In this document: positions 28,012 to 39,432 of the stretch, piece by piece
Numbering within the stretch: the first letter of the stretch is position 1
How the letters are laid out: every line of letters begins with the position of its first letter
Assembly: GCF_025398155.2 (NCBI RefSeq)
Contig: NZ_CP104562.2
Coordinates: 5,580,001 to 5,644,000, forward strand
Length of the DNA stretch: 64,000 nucleotides
From: Roseateles amylovorans
Lineage (GTDB): Bacteria; Pseudomonadota; Gammaproteobacteria; Burkholderiales; Burkholderiaceae_C
Direction of reading: 5' to 3'
Translations under genes and position numbers: made by a program
The notes under the pieces: generated by a model
Told to the model about the DNA's origin: nothing
Database searches by the model: none
The model's input: only the letters and a program-made list of their open reading frames with translations

Positions 28012-28569
28012 GGGCGGCGATTCTTTCGATCGCTGATGACGATTGCGTGACACCCGCATCGATGCGCGTCCGGCGTGTGCGAAGGCCCATCCAAGCGGCC
28101 CCTCCGCACCAGCGGTCGCCACCCGCCGCCGCCTTCACGCCGCTAGGCTGGTCTTCATCGCCTCCGTGTGACGTGGCGGCCACCTGGCCCGTTGGAGCCA
28201 CGGCGAGGGGGCGTTGGCGGTCTGTGGGTCTCGTCGTTGCCTAGTGACTGGCCCGGGGCTGTCTCGGTCTCGATCGGTCTCGGCAGCGTTGCCGTTGCCG
28301 TTGCCGTTGCCGTTGGCGTTGGCGTTGGCGTTGGCGTTGGCGATGGCGATGGCGATGGCGATGGCGATGGGAGCGGTAGCAGTAGCGAACCGCTGTACGC
28401 CATCATTTCCGAATGGGGAACCACGCTCGAAGCCGCTTGACATTCAGGTGACAGCACCGCGAAGCTGCAAGGTCCCCAGCCCCACAGACTCGCAGCCTCG
28501 CAGAGTCCGTGAGGGCTCGAACCCCAGACCGAGAGCCAGCCCACCATCGCCCCCAACCTGCCGATCCGC
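28012..28569. other. Intergenic region with hexanucleotide microsatellite
   Basis: 558 bp between the divergent secreted-protein and methyltransferase genes. Its main feature is the hexamer array at 28288-28371. Open frames crossing the array give only dipeptide polymers (VAVAVA/GDGDGD on plus, AIAIAI/ANANAN on minus) and are not taken as genes. Promoters for both neighbours should lie here but none is clear. Confidence 0.6.
28288..28371. repeat. Hexanucleotide microsatellite (GWTGSC)14
   Basis: Fourteen contiguous hexamers: GTTGCC x4, GTTGGC x5, GATGGC x4 and a final GATGGG. The blocks differ by single changes, as expected when a tandem array grows by slippage after point mutation. It lies in the control region between two divergent genes, so length change could alter spacing of promoter elements. 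Confidence 0.97.
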
Positions 28570-29214
28570 ATGACCCACCCCAGCGAACGCCTTCAGGCGC
28601 TCAGCGCGCTCTATGCGCGCCGCGCGCCGATCTACGACCTGGAGCTGCTGCCCGTGGCGCCGCTGCGGCGCGAGGCGATTGCCGCGCTCGCGTTGGAACC
28701 GGGGCAAACGGTGCTGGATGTGGGCTGCGGCACCGGATTGAGCCTGCCGGACCTGGCGCAGGGCGTGGGCCCACAGGGTCGCATCGTGGCGATCGAGCCC
28801 TGTGACGCCATGATGGCGCGCGCACGTCGACGGGTGGCCGAACTGCAGCACGCGCCCCGCATGCACTGGATCGAGACGCCCGCCGAATCCGCGAGCCTGG
28901 ACACCTGGCTGCCGCCCGCCAGCGCAGACGCCGCGCTGTTCTTCTTCACCCACGATGTGCTGCAGCAGCCGCAGGCCCTGGCCCAGGCCATGCGTGCCTT
29001 GAAACCGGGCGCCCGCGTGGTGGCCGCCGGACTGGTGTGGGCCTCGCCGTGGTGGCCGATGAGCAATCTCTTCGTGCTCGGGGCGGCGATGCATTCCATC
29101 GTCTGCGCGGAGCGGCTCGATTGCCCCTGGCACGACCTCACGCCGCGCTTGTCCGCCTGGGAGGTGGAACGGCGCTGGCTGGAATCGGCCTATGTGCTGA
29201 CCGGCCGGCGCTGA
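28570..29214 (+). CDS. Class I SAM-dependent methyltransferase
   Basis: A 214-aa Rossmann-fold methyltransferase. SAM motif I VLDVGCGTGLSLPDLA is near residues 48-63, the acidic end of strand 2 in RIVAIEPCDAMM, and motif II/III in FFFTHDVLQQP and LKPGARVVAAG. It looks like the UbiE/phosphatidylethanolamine methyltransferase-like group (methyltransferase type 11), with a hydrophobic C-terminal part (SPWWPMSNLFVLGAAM) that could contact a membrane or lipid. Substrate unknown. No operon partner: the neighbours on both sides point the other way. Confidence 0.88.
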   Translation: MTHPSERLQALSALYARRAPIYDLELLPVAPLRREAIAALALEPGQTVLDVGCGTGLSLPDLAQGVGPQGRIVAIEPCDAMMARARRRVAELQHAPRMHWIETPAESASLDTWLPPASADAALFFFTHDVLQQPQALAQAMRALKPGARVVAAGLVWASPWWPMSNLFVLGAAMHSIVCAERLDCPWHDLTPRLSAWEVERRWLESAYVLTGRR

Positions 29215-29253
29215 ACAGGTCGGCGCCGAATCGGTCGGCGCCGGCCTCGCCGC

Positions 29254-29673
29254 TCAGTCCTCCTGCGGCACGAAGATCCACAGCAGCAAATACAGCATCA
29301 GACCGCTGCCCGCGCAGGTGACCAGCAGCAGGAACACGATGCGCCAGAACCAGGACGTGATGCCGGTGAGCTGCGCGATGCCGCCGCAGACACCGCCGAT
29401 CCAGCGGTCCATGCGCGCACGCCGAAGGCGATTGATCGCCTCGACCGCCGGCGCCCGCGGTGCACTGGCCGACCCCGCCTGAGCGCCCGCGCCGTGGAAG
29501 GCATACGTCGAGGCGCCTGATGTCGTGCCGCCGGATGCCGACGACGTCCCCGCACCCTGCGCACCCTGCGCGCCGCCGAGCACACGGGCCTTGGCCCGCA
29601 TGAACTCGTCGTCGCTCAGCAGTCCGCGTTGATGCAGCTCGGCCAGGCGTTGGAGTTCTTCGCTGTCAGACAT
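29254..29673 (-). CDS. PspC-domain membrane protein with SHOCT-like N-terminus
   Basis: 139 aa. Residues 3-32 (EELQRLAELHQRGLLSDDEF) form a SHOCT-type short helical domain, followed by a Gly/Ala/Ser-rich linker and then a PspC domain at about 88-137 (DRWIGGVCGGIAQLTGI, then membrane segment IVFLLLVTCAGSGLMLYLLL, ending IFVPQED). PspC proteins sit in the inner membrane and take part in envelope stress signalling. Here there is no pspA or pspB beside it, so the role is unknown. Confidence 0.88.
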   Translation of the reverse strand: MSDSEELQRLAELHQRGLLSDDEFMRAKARVLGGAQGAQGAGTSSASGGTTSGASTYAFHGAGAQAGSASAPRAPAVEAINRLRRARMDRWIGGVCGGIAQLTGITSWFWRIVFLLLVTCAGSGLMLYLLLWIFVPQED

Positions 29674-29896
29674 GATGGGCTCCTTGTCGATTCAAAGATC
29701 CTGAGGGGATCGATGGTTCACAGCGTAGCGACCGCCACCACGGTGACGAGGGCTTTGCGATCAGCTGCAGCGTCGCCCGACGCAAGGCCACGGAGGCGGG
29801 CTGGACCGCTGGCGGCCTCATCGTTCCCGCGGCCGATCCTGCTGCCGCTAGCATCGGGCCCTTCCCTTCTTCGCGCAATCCTTGCCAAGGCTCGTC

Positions 29897-30583
29897 ATGA
29901 CGCTTGAATCCATCGAACTGCAGACCCGCGAGACCCCGCGCTTCACCATCATCGTGCTGCACGGTCTGGGCGCGGACGGCAACGACTTCGTGCCGGTCTG
30001 CCAGACCTTGGACCTGAGCCCGGTGCTGGCCCACGGCGGTCTGCGCTTCGTGCTGCCCAACGCGCCGGAGATTCCGGTCACGATCAACAACGGCATGCGC
30101 ATGCCCGCCTGGTACGACATCCGCCACGGCGACCTGAGCCAACGCGAAGATGCGGTCGGGCTGCGCCAGTCCCAGGCGCTGATCGAGGCACTCATCGCGC
30201 GGGAGGAAAGCGAGCATCAGATCCCGCCGGAGCGCATCGTGCTGGCGGGCTTCTCGCAAGGCTGCGCGATGACGCTGATGACCGGCCTGCGTTTTCCGAA
30301 GCGGCTGGCCGGGCTGGTCGGGCTCTCCGGTTATCTGCCGCTGTTGCCGCAGACCGAGGCCGAACGGCATGAGGCCAATGCCCGGACGCCGATCTTCCTG
30401 GCGCACGGCACGGGTGACGCCGTGGTCGCGCCGGCCCGCGCCCAGGCCAGCCTGGCGGAGCTGCAGCGGTTGGGCTACGACGTGCAGTGGCAGACCTATC
30501 CGATGGGCCACGAGGTGAGCATGGCGGAGATCCAGGATCTGCAGACGTGGCTGATCCGCACCCTGACGGCGGCCGCGGGCTGA
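29897..30583 (+). CDS. Carboxylesterase/phospholipase, alpha/beta hydrolase (EstB-like)
   Basis: A 228-aa cytoplasmic alpha/beta hydrolase of the phospholipase/carboxylesterase (acyl-protein thioesterase-like) family. IIVLHGLGADGNDF (oxyanion region, about 18-31), nucleophile elbow GFSQG (about 117-121), acid in HGTGDAVV and histidine in MGHEVS complete the triad. The family hydrolyses short-chain esters; the natural substrate is unknown. The start at 29897 gives the usual family N-terminus. Confidence 0.92.
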   Translation: MTLESIELQTRETPRFTIIVLHGLGADGNDFVPVCQTLDLSPVLAHGGLRFVLPNAPEIPVTINNGMRMPAWYDIRHGDLSQREDAVGLRQSQALIEALIAREESEHQIPPERIVLAGFSQGCAMTLMTGLRFPKRLAGLVGLSGYLPLLPQTEAERHEANARTPIFLAHGTGDAVVAPARAQASLAELQRLGYDVQWQTYPMGHEVSMAEIQDLQTWLIRTLTAAAG

Positions 30584-30782
30584 ATGGCCGATCGATACCG
30601 CTGGTTGGGGACCGCCAACCCTGGGTTGTGGAATTGGCGACAAACGCACACCTGATCGGGGTTGACCGCCGCGCCGGCCGGATTCAGGCCCGGATTGCGG
30701 GAATGTCTTCGTTCCGGACTGCAGCGCGCTTGCTATAACCGGCGCCATCGTCGCCCGACTGGGCACGCTTGACACACGGTCC

Positions 30783-34211
<3,429 letters not shown>

Positions 34212-34220
34212 GTGAGCCCG

Positions 34221-34245
34221 CCAGCGCCGCGCTGAGCGGCGCTGG
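34221..34245. terminator. Perfect 10-bp stem between convergent genes
   Basis: CCAGCGCCGC (34221-34230), loop GCTGA, and GCGGCGCTGG (34236-34245) form a perfect hairpin between the ends of the S9 peptidase gene and speD. There is no T tract on either side, so it may act as a 3' mRNA-end barrier rather than a classical intrinsic terminator. Confidence 0.5.
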
Positions 34246-34253
34246 TGTCGCGC

Positions 34254-34733
34254 TCAAGCGCGGTCGCGCGCCTCGATGCGCGCAAGCGCGTCGCCGGCCG
34301 GCGCCAGCTCTGCGGCGTCGACGGTGTGCGCCGCGTGCGCGTTGGTCGTTCCGGTCGCACCGAGCCGTCCGCGCACCAGCCGTTGCGCCAGTGTCTCGGT
34401 GGGCTGGAACAGTGCCGTGAGATGGGCCATCAACGCTTCGGCCTTGGGTGCGTTGTCGCCGCCGTAATTGCAGACATAGACATCCAGCGTCACCGCACCG
34501 AGCTCCGGCCAGGTGTGCAGCGCCACATGCGATTCGGCCAGCAGCAGCATCCCGGTGACGCCGCCCGGTTGACCGTCGGCGGCATCCGGGAACCGATGCC
34601 AGTGGTCGCCGACCACGGTCAGCCCGGCGGCCTCGGTCGCGGCGCGGCTGGCCTGCGCCAGCGCGGTGATGTCGATCATCAGGGCCGCAGGGGCGCAGCC
34701 GGAGAGGTCGGCGGTGATGTGCAGGCCGTTCAT
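34254..34733 (-). CDS. speD: S-adenosylmethionine decarboxylase proenzyme
   Basis: A 159-aa prokaryotic-type AdoMetDC that supplies the aminopropyl group for spermidine. The proenzyme cuts itself before S68 in LLLAESHVALHTW to make the pyruvoyl cofactor; E67, S68, H69 and C88 (VCNYGG) are in place. The C-terminal ~40 residues after position 118 are an Ala-rich tail beyond the usual ~120-aa class 1B enzyme. No spermidine synthase gene is beside it. Confidence 0.93.
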   Translation of the reverse strand: MNGLHITADLSGCAPAALMIDITALAQASRAATEAAGLTVVGDHWHRFPDAADGQPGGVTGMLLLAESHVALHTWPELGAVTLDVYVCNYGGDNAPKAEALMAHLTALFQPTETLAQRLVRGRLGATGTTNAHAAHTVDAAELAPAGDALARIEARDRA

Positions 34734-34854
34734 GGCCGCGAAGTGTAGGCGTGAGACGACCGCACAGGGTTCCGTCCGAAGAGGGAGCGCGTCAGATTGA
34801 ACCGCTTCGGACCGAACGCGTCGCGGCCCCCTGCATGCCCGAGGTCAGCCCAGC

Positions 34855-35316
34855 TCAGCCGACCGGCTGGCCGGCCTCGGCCAGCAACGCATGGCAGCGC
34901 TCCTCGTGCTGGGCGATCTCGGCCAAGGTGACTTCGATGTCGCTGAGCTGCTGCCGCAATTGGCTGCGATGCTGCTCCAGCACGCCGAGGAAGGCGCGCA
35001 GCTGCGGCACGGTGTCGGCCTGGCTGTCGTACATGTCGACGAGTTGCTTCACATCCTGCAGCGACAGACCCAGCCGCTTGCCGCGCAGGGTGAGCTTGAG
35101 CCGGGTGCGGTCGCGCTGGGTGTAGACACGGTTGCGGCCGGCGCGCGCGGGCGTGAGCAGGCCCATGTCCTCATAGAAGCGGATCGCACGCGGGGTGATG
35201 TCGAACTCGGCGGCGAGTTCGGTGATGGTGAACAGCGGGCCCGCGGTGTCGCTGGCGTCCGGCAGCGCGTCCTCGGACAGGTCGTCGGCCGGGCTCGGGC
35301 GGGAAGCGATGCTCAT
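34855..35316 (-). CDS. MerR family regulator, LiuR-like
   Basis: A 153-aa MerR-type regulator. HTH at residues 29-48 (FTITELAAEFDITPRAIRFY), then the winged part EDMGLLTPARAGRNRVY and a long dimerisation helix with a His/Glu-rich end. No metal-binding cysteine pair like CueR. It resembles LiuR, the regulator of branched-chain amino acid catabolism in proteobacteria. The gap to the divergent hydrolase contains TTGACGTAAACGTAAG (35337-35352), close to known LiuR sites. Only 45 bp separate the two start codons, so the site must control both directions. Confidence 0.85.
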   Translation of the reverse strand: MSIASRPSPADDLSEDALPDASDTAGPLFTITELAAEFDITPRAIRFYEDMGLLTPARAGRNRVYTQRDRTRLKLTLRGKRLGLSLQDVKQLVDMYDSQADTVPQLRAFLGVLEQHRSQLRQQLSDIEVTLAEIAQHEERCHALLAEAGQPVG

Positions 35317-35336
35317 GGATACACTGAAGGATGACG

Positions 35337-35352
35337 TTGACGTAAACGTAAG
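35337..35352. promoter_or_regulatory. LiuR-type operator
   Basis: TTGACGTAAACGTAAG contains the dyad ACGT-N2-ACGT in an AT-flanked frame, like LiuR boxes (TTTACGT-N2-ACGTAAA type). It lies between the divergent MerR gene and the metallo-hydrolase gene, 9 bp before the latter's ATG, so a bound protein would block or remodel that promoter. Confidence 0.6.
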
Positions 35353-35361
35353 TCTATCGCC

Positions 35362-36417
35362 ATGGCCAATCCCCGCGAATCCGAACTCTCCTACCCTCTG
35401 GGCGATGCCCTGCCCGCAGCGGGCGAAGCGCTGGACGTTCTGCCCGGCGTGCGCTGGGTGCGGATGGGCCTGCCCTTTGCGCTGGACCACATCAATCTGT
35501 GGCTGCTGCGGGACGAGATCGATGGCCGCGCCGGCTGGAGCATCGTCGACTGCGGCATCCACAACGAGGCCACCCAGGCCCAGTGGCAGCAGGTCTTCGA
35601 CCGCCACCTCGACGGGCTGCCGGTGCTGCGGGTCATCGTCACCCATTTCCATCCCGACCACATGGGCCTGGCCGACTGGCTGACCACACGATGGCAATGC
35701 CGCCTGTGGATCAGCGCCACCGATTACCAACTGGCCAAGGTCGCGTCGTCGTCCACCGTCGGCATGGGTGGCGAAGCGGCAGCGGCCTTCTTCGGCAGCC
35801 ACGGGCTGACCGATCCGGAATCGATCGAGAAGATCCGCGGCCGGGCCAGCTATTACCCGAGCATGGTGCCGGCCATTCCCACAGCCTTCCGCCGCCTGAT
35901 GGACGGCATGGTGCTGCGCATCGGCGATCACGATTGGCGCTGCCTCGTCGGCTACGGCCATGCGCCGGAGCACATCAGCCTGTTCAGCGAGCGCCTGGGC
36001 GTGATGATCGCCGGCGACATGGTGCTGCCGCGCATCTCGACGAATGTCTCGGTGGTGGATGTGGAACCGGAGGCGGACCCGCTGACGCTGTACCTGGATT
36101 CGCTGGAACGCCTGCTGCCCTTGCCGGCGGACACCCTGGTGCTGCCGGCCCACGGCAAGCCGTTCCGCGGGCTGCATGCCCGCATCGATCAGCTTCAGGA
36201 ACACCACCGGGAGCGCCTGGCGGAAGTGCTGGAAGCCTGCACCGCCAAGCCGTGCCACGCCGCTGAACTGCTGCCGATGATGTTCCGCCGCAAGCTGGAC
36301 CTGCACCAGACCACCTTCGCCATGGGCGAGGCGGTGGCCCACTTGAACCGGCTGTGGCTGGGCGGGCAGTTGCGTCGGCAGTTGGATGACGACGGCATCT
36401 ATCGATTCACGGCCTGA
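35362..36417 (+). CDS. MBL-fold metallo-hydrolase
   Basis: 351 aa. The metallo-beta-lactamase fold has the metal motif THFHPDH (H95, H97, D99, H100), further ligands in GYGHAPEH and AGDMV, and PAHG near residue 260. A helical C-terminal ~90 residues (HHRERLAEVLEACTAKP...) matches the winged-helix tail of the glyoxalase-II-like/LACTB2 subgroup. Such enzymes hydrolyse thioesters or act on RNA; paired with a LiuR-type regulator, an acyl-CoA thioesterase role in branched-chain acid catabolism is plausible but inferred. Confidence 0.88.
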   Translation: MANPRESELSYPLGDALPAAGEALDVLPGVRWVRMGLPFALDHINLWLLRDEIDGRAGWSIVDCGIHNEATQAQWQQVFDRHLDGLPVLRVIVTHFHPDHMGLADWLTTRWQCRLWISATDYQLAKVASSSTVGMGGEAAAAFFGSHGLTDPESIEKIRGRASYYPSMVPAIPTAFRRLMDGMVLRIGDHDWRCLVGYGHAPEHISLFSERLGVMIAGDMVLPRISTNVSVVDVEPEADPLTLYLDSLERLLPLPADTLVLPAHGKPFRGLHARIDQLQEHHRERLAEVLEACTAKPCHAAELLPMMFRRKLDLHQTTFAMGEAVAHLNRLWLGGQLRRQLDDDGIYRFTA

Positions 36418-36976
36418 GCGGGCGCGCGCTCGGGTGGTCGGGCGCGAGCTGTCGCGATCGAGCGAATTGAGACGTGGGGGTTACCCGCGCGTGGCGAGAG
36501 CGGGCACCGGCAGCACACGAGCTCGGTCACGCACGATGAGACGAACACGCCCCCCGGCGCATCGAATGCGGCACGATCAAACCCGAGCAGGTCTGGGTCG
36601 ATCGGGTTCGTCGTGGTGAGCGAGGGGAGAAGCGGGGCGGACCGCCCGTTCAGCTTATTCAGCCAATTCAGTCACCGCCGCCCCTTGCGGAGCGGCGGCG
36701 CCGAGCCTTGTATGCATCAACTTTTCGGTCGTGAGCGCGGGTCTACCGGTGTCAGCACACGCTGATGGGACCCTGGCGCTACCGTAAGTGGAATCGACAG
36801 CGATTCCGACTCAGATGCGGCGATGACAGCAAGGTTCAGTGTCACTGCCACACATAGTTGTTACAAGCCCCCCCTAAGGGGGGACTGAATTTCCGAAAAC
36901 CGACATCTCGCTGATGGCGGACGCTGCACGACAAGCGGAGGCGCCGACGCGCATCGCCCGCCTCAGCGCTTGCCGG
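36418..36976. other. Convergent intergenic region rich in hairpins
   Basis: 559 bp without a recognisable gene between two converging genes. It has three good inverted repeats: CCGCCGC...GCGGCGG near 36675-36700, GGAATCG-ACAG-CGATTCC (36790-36807, a perfect 7-bp stem with tetraloop), and CCCCCC-C/TAA-GGGGGG (36868-36883). Base composition is more AT-rich than the surrounding genes in places (e.g. TTCAGCTTATTCAGCCAATT near 36650). It could hold a small RNA, a decayed gene or an end-of-gene structure. Confidence 0.45.
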
Positions 36977-37912
36977 TCAAGGCGCATCCATCAGGGGCAG
37001 GACGGCCTGTTTCAGTCGGTCGCGGGCATGCTCATAGTCCGGCATCACCGATCGCACCACGGCCCAGAAGCGCGGGCTGTGGTTCATTTCGCGCAGATGA
37101 GCCAACTCATGGGCCACGACATAGTCGATCAGCGCGGGTGAGAAGTGAATCAGGCGCCAGTTCAGCCGGATCACCCCATCCGCATTGGCGCTGCCCCACC
37201 GGGTCTGAGCCGACGACAGCCGCAGCCCGGTCATGGTGACGTCCAACTGAGCGGCGAAGTGGCGGCAGCGCTGCTCGAACAACTGCCGGGCCTGTCGCTG
37301 CAGCCAGGATTGCACCGCGTCCCGAATCTGTTCGGGCTCTGCGCGCTGCGGCAGACCCAGGTAGAGCAGGCGCCGGGGCACGGCGGAGAGCGTGCCCTGC
37401 GGATCCGCGGTGCCGGCATCCAGCCGCGCGCCGGTCAAGCCCGGGTCGAGCACGACGATCAGCGGTTCGCCCAGATACGGCAGGCTGCAGCCGTCGGCCC
37501 AGTCCACCCGGGCCGCCTGGGTGCGACGAGCGCGCTCACGCTGCTCCACCAGCTTGCGCAGGATCCACTCGCCCTTTTGCTGCAGCGCCTTCTCGATCTC
37601 CGCCACCGGCACCCACTTCGGGGCCGACACCCGCAGGCCCTCCTCGCTGACGGTGAAGCCGATGCTTCGCCGCCGCGCACGCTTGAGGTCGTAGGGAATC
37701 GAGCGCCCCTGCAGCAGCACATGACGGCCGCCCGCGCTCGACTCCGGACGCTCAAGCGCCGGGGCGGGGGGCGTGGAATCAGGGGCGGGGGGCGCAGACG
37801 GCACCGGCCGGAGCACGGCGGGTGCCGGCGCAGGCGGGGGATCGCTGTCGAACAACGACAGCTGGCTGAATTTCAACAGTTCGGCCAGGCTCCGCAGCTT
37901 GGATGGCAGCAT
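36977..37912 (-). CDS. YgjP-like metallopeptidase domain protein (M48-related, DUF45)
   Basis: 311 aa. Residues 24-62 are a Pro/Ala-rich linker after a short helical N-terminus. The C-terminal two thirds match the YgjP/DUF45 zincin-like family, with RWGSANADGVIRLNWRLI and the metal motif HELAHLREMNHSPRFW (HExxH plus downstream His). The family also has the N-terminal beta part IPYDLKRARRRSIGFTV typical of these proteins, which are common but little studied; some sit with restriction-modification genes. None is present here; the downstream neighbour on the same strand is an intergenic region, and plsC and gmhB lie upstream of it. Confidence 0.9.
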   Translation of the reverse strand: MLPSKLRSLAELLKFSQLSLFDSDPPPAPAPAVLRPVPSAPPAPDSTPPAPALERPESSAGGRHVLLQGRSIPYDLKRARRRSIGFTVSEEGLRVSAPKWVPVAEIEKALQQKGEWILRKLVEQRERARRTQAARVDWADGCSLPYLGEPLIVVLDPGLTGARLDAGTADPQGTLSAVPRRLLYLGLPQRAEPEQIRDAVQSWLQRQARQLFEQRCRHFAAQLDVTMTGLRLSSAQTRWGSANADGVIRLNWRLIHFSPALIDYVVAHELAHLREMNHSPRFWAVVRSVMPDYEHARDRLKQAVLPLMDAP

Positions 37913-37927
37913 GGGCTGCGAGTGTAA

Positions 37928-38743
37928 TCAGACCGAGGCCGGTGCGGGCGGCGCAGGGGGCGAAGGCGGGGCCGGCGGCAGGGTCGAGGGCGACGACGGG
38001 GCGGCCGATGGATAGGCCTCGGGGTCGATGCGATGCATTTCCCCTTCGATCCATTGCCGCACCTCCTGCATCAGCTCGGTCGGCGTGCGACCCTGGCTGG
38101 GGATCTGCGGTCCGATCGACACATCGATCACGCCCGGGCGCAGCAGGAAGCTCTTGCGCGGCCAGCAGCGGGCCGAGTTCATCGCGATCGGCACCACCGG
38201 CTGGCCGGTTTCCACCGCCAGGCGGGTGCCGCCGCTCTTGTACTCACCCACCTGTCCGCGCGCCACACGGGTGCCCTCGGGGAACATGATCACCCAGGTG
38301 CCCTGCGCGGCCAGCCGGCGGCCCTGTGCGGCCACCTTGGCCCAGGCCTCGCTGCGCTTGCTGCGGTCGATGTGGATCATGTCCAGCCGGGCCATCGCCC
38401 AGCCGAAGAACGGGATGTAGATCAGCTCGCGCTTGAAGACATAGCCCAGCGGTCGCGGCATCAGCATCGGATAGGCGAAGGTCTCCCAGGTGGACTGGTG
38501 CTTGGACAGCAGGATCACCGACTCGTGCTCGCCGGTCGGCAGATGCGCCATGCCGCGGACCCGCCAGGTGACGCCGCAGATCACCCGCGCGCCCCAGATC
38601 GCGATGCGCAGCCAGCCGGCACACATCCAGTAGAGCCGGGTGCTGCTCAGGAAGGGAGAAACCAGCACCACGGCGGAACCCCAGGGCACGACGGTGATGA
38701 TGAGATAGAGGACGAAGAGGAAGGAACGCAAGGCGATGAGCAT
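37928..38743 (-). CDS. plsC: 1-acyl-sn-glycerol-3-phosphate acyltransferase
   Basis: A 271-aa inner-membrane acyltransferase that makes phosphatidic acid from lysophosphatidic acid. An N-terminal membrane helix (FLFVLYLIITVVPWGSAVVL) precedes the acyltransferase motifs: block I SKHQSTWETF, block III FPEGTRVARGQ and block IV PVVPIAMNSA. Block I reads H-x4-E instead of the usual H-x4-D, a variant I take as normal for this group. A Pro/Ala-rich tail of ~20 residues follows residue 250. The ATG overlaps the gmhB stop by 1 nt (TGATG), so the genes are coupled. Confidence 0.93.
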   Translation of the reverse strand: MLIALRSFLFVLYLIITVVPWGSAVVLVSPFLSSTRLYWMCAGWLRIAIWGARVICGVTWRVRGMAHLPTGEHESVILLSKHQSTWETFAYPMLMPRPLGYVFKRELIYIPFFGWAMARLDMIHIDRSKRSEAWAKVAAQGRRLAAQGTWVIMFPEGTRVARGQVGEYKSGGTRLAVETGQPVVPIAMNSARCWPRKSFLLRPGVIDVSIGPQIPSQGRTPTELMQEVRQWIEGEMHRIDPEAYPSAAPSSPSTLPPAPPSPPAPPAPASV

Positions 38744-39393
38744 CAGCTCAGGTCTCCGGGGCCGGTGTCGGGTTTGAGGGATTCACCGCGGGCATCCGCG
38801 CGGGCGCGGCGCTCCTGCTGGATCAGCGCCTCGGCGAAAGCGGTCAGATCGTTGTGCACCCGGGAGCCGGGCACCAGGGCAATCTGCTCCTGCAACTGCT
38901 GTTCATCCACGCCGGCCAGCCGGTCGCCACGCAGCAGATGAGGGATGCATCCGGCGGCACGCGCCGTCTGCAGGTCGCGCACGCTGGCGCCGACCATGTG
39001 GACCTGCGAGAGATCCACGCCGAAGCGCTCGCCGATCTGCTCGATCAGCCCGGGCAGCGGCTTGCGGCAGTTGCAGTTCTCTTCGGGTACATGCGGGCAG
39101 AAGAAGGCGGCATCGAGTCGACCGCCCTTCTCCGCCAGCAACTGGTTGAGCCGGACATGCACCGCATTGAGCGAGGCCATGTCTAACAAGCCTCGCCCGA
39201 TGCCGGGCTGGTTGGTCGCCATGACCGTGTGCCAGCCCGCATGGTTCAGACGCGCCACCGCTTCGAGCGCGCCGGGCAGCGGCTCGAGTTCCTCGGGCGC
39301 CTTGACGTGATCGTCGCGGTAGCGGTTGATGGTGCCGTCGCGGCCGAGGATCACCAGCTTCATGCCATGCGAATGGTCGGACCGGTTGGGCAT
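38743..39393 (-). CDS. gmhB: GmhB-like HAD protein lacking catalytic aspartates
   Basis: 216 aa, in the family of D-glycero-beta-D-manno-heptose 1,7-bisphosphate 7-phosphatase (LPS heptose pathway). It keeps the fold and the zinc knuckle C99-x-H101-x5-C107-x-C109 followed by RKP. However, HAD motif I reads ILGRDGTIN, with Gly17 where the phosphate-accepting Asp should be (normal LDRDGVIN), and motif IV reads VGASVRDL, with Ala136 where the Mg-binding Asp should be (normal VGDSLRDL). Both changes come from clean codons (GGC, GCC) in a full-length frame, so a decayed gene is unlikely, and a non-catalytic or altered role is inferred. The ATG at 39393 has GGAG in front; an ATG at 39363 matches usual N-termini but has no such site. 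Confidence 0.85.
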   Translation of the reverse strand: MPNRSDHSHGMKLVILGRDGTINRYRDDHVKAPEELEPLPGALEAVARLNHAGWHTVMATNQPGIGRGLLDMASLNAVHVRLNQLLAEKGGRLDAAFFCPHVPEENCNCRKPLPGLIEQIGERFGVDLSQVHMVGASVRDLQTARAAGCIPHLLRGDRLAGVDEQQLQEQIALVPGSRVHNDLTAFAEALIQQERRARADARGESLKPDTGPGDLS

Positions 39394-39432
39394 GTCGTCG
39401 ACTCCAGGGTCAAGCGATCGGGGGCGTGGCGG

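Noticed and set aside
28168..28440. A small gene across the hexamer array
   Set aside because: The peptide is mostly VAVA/GVGV/GDGD polymer made by the microsatellite.
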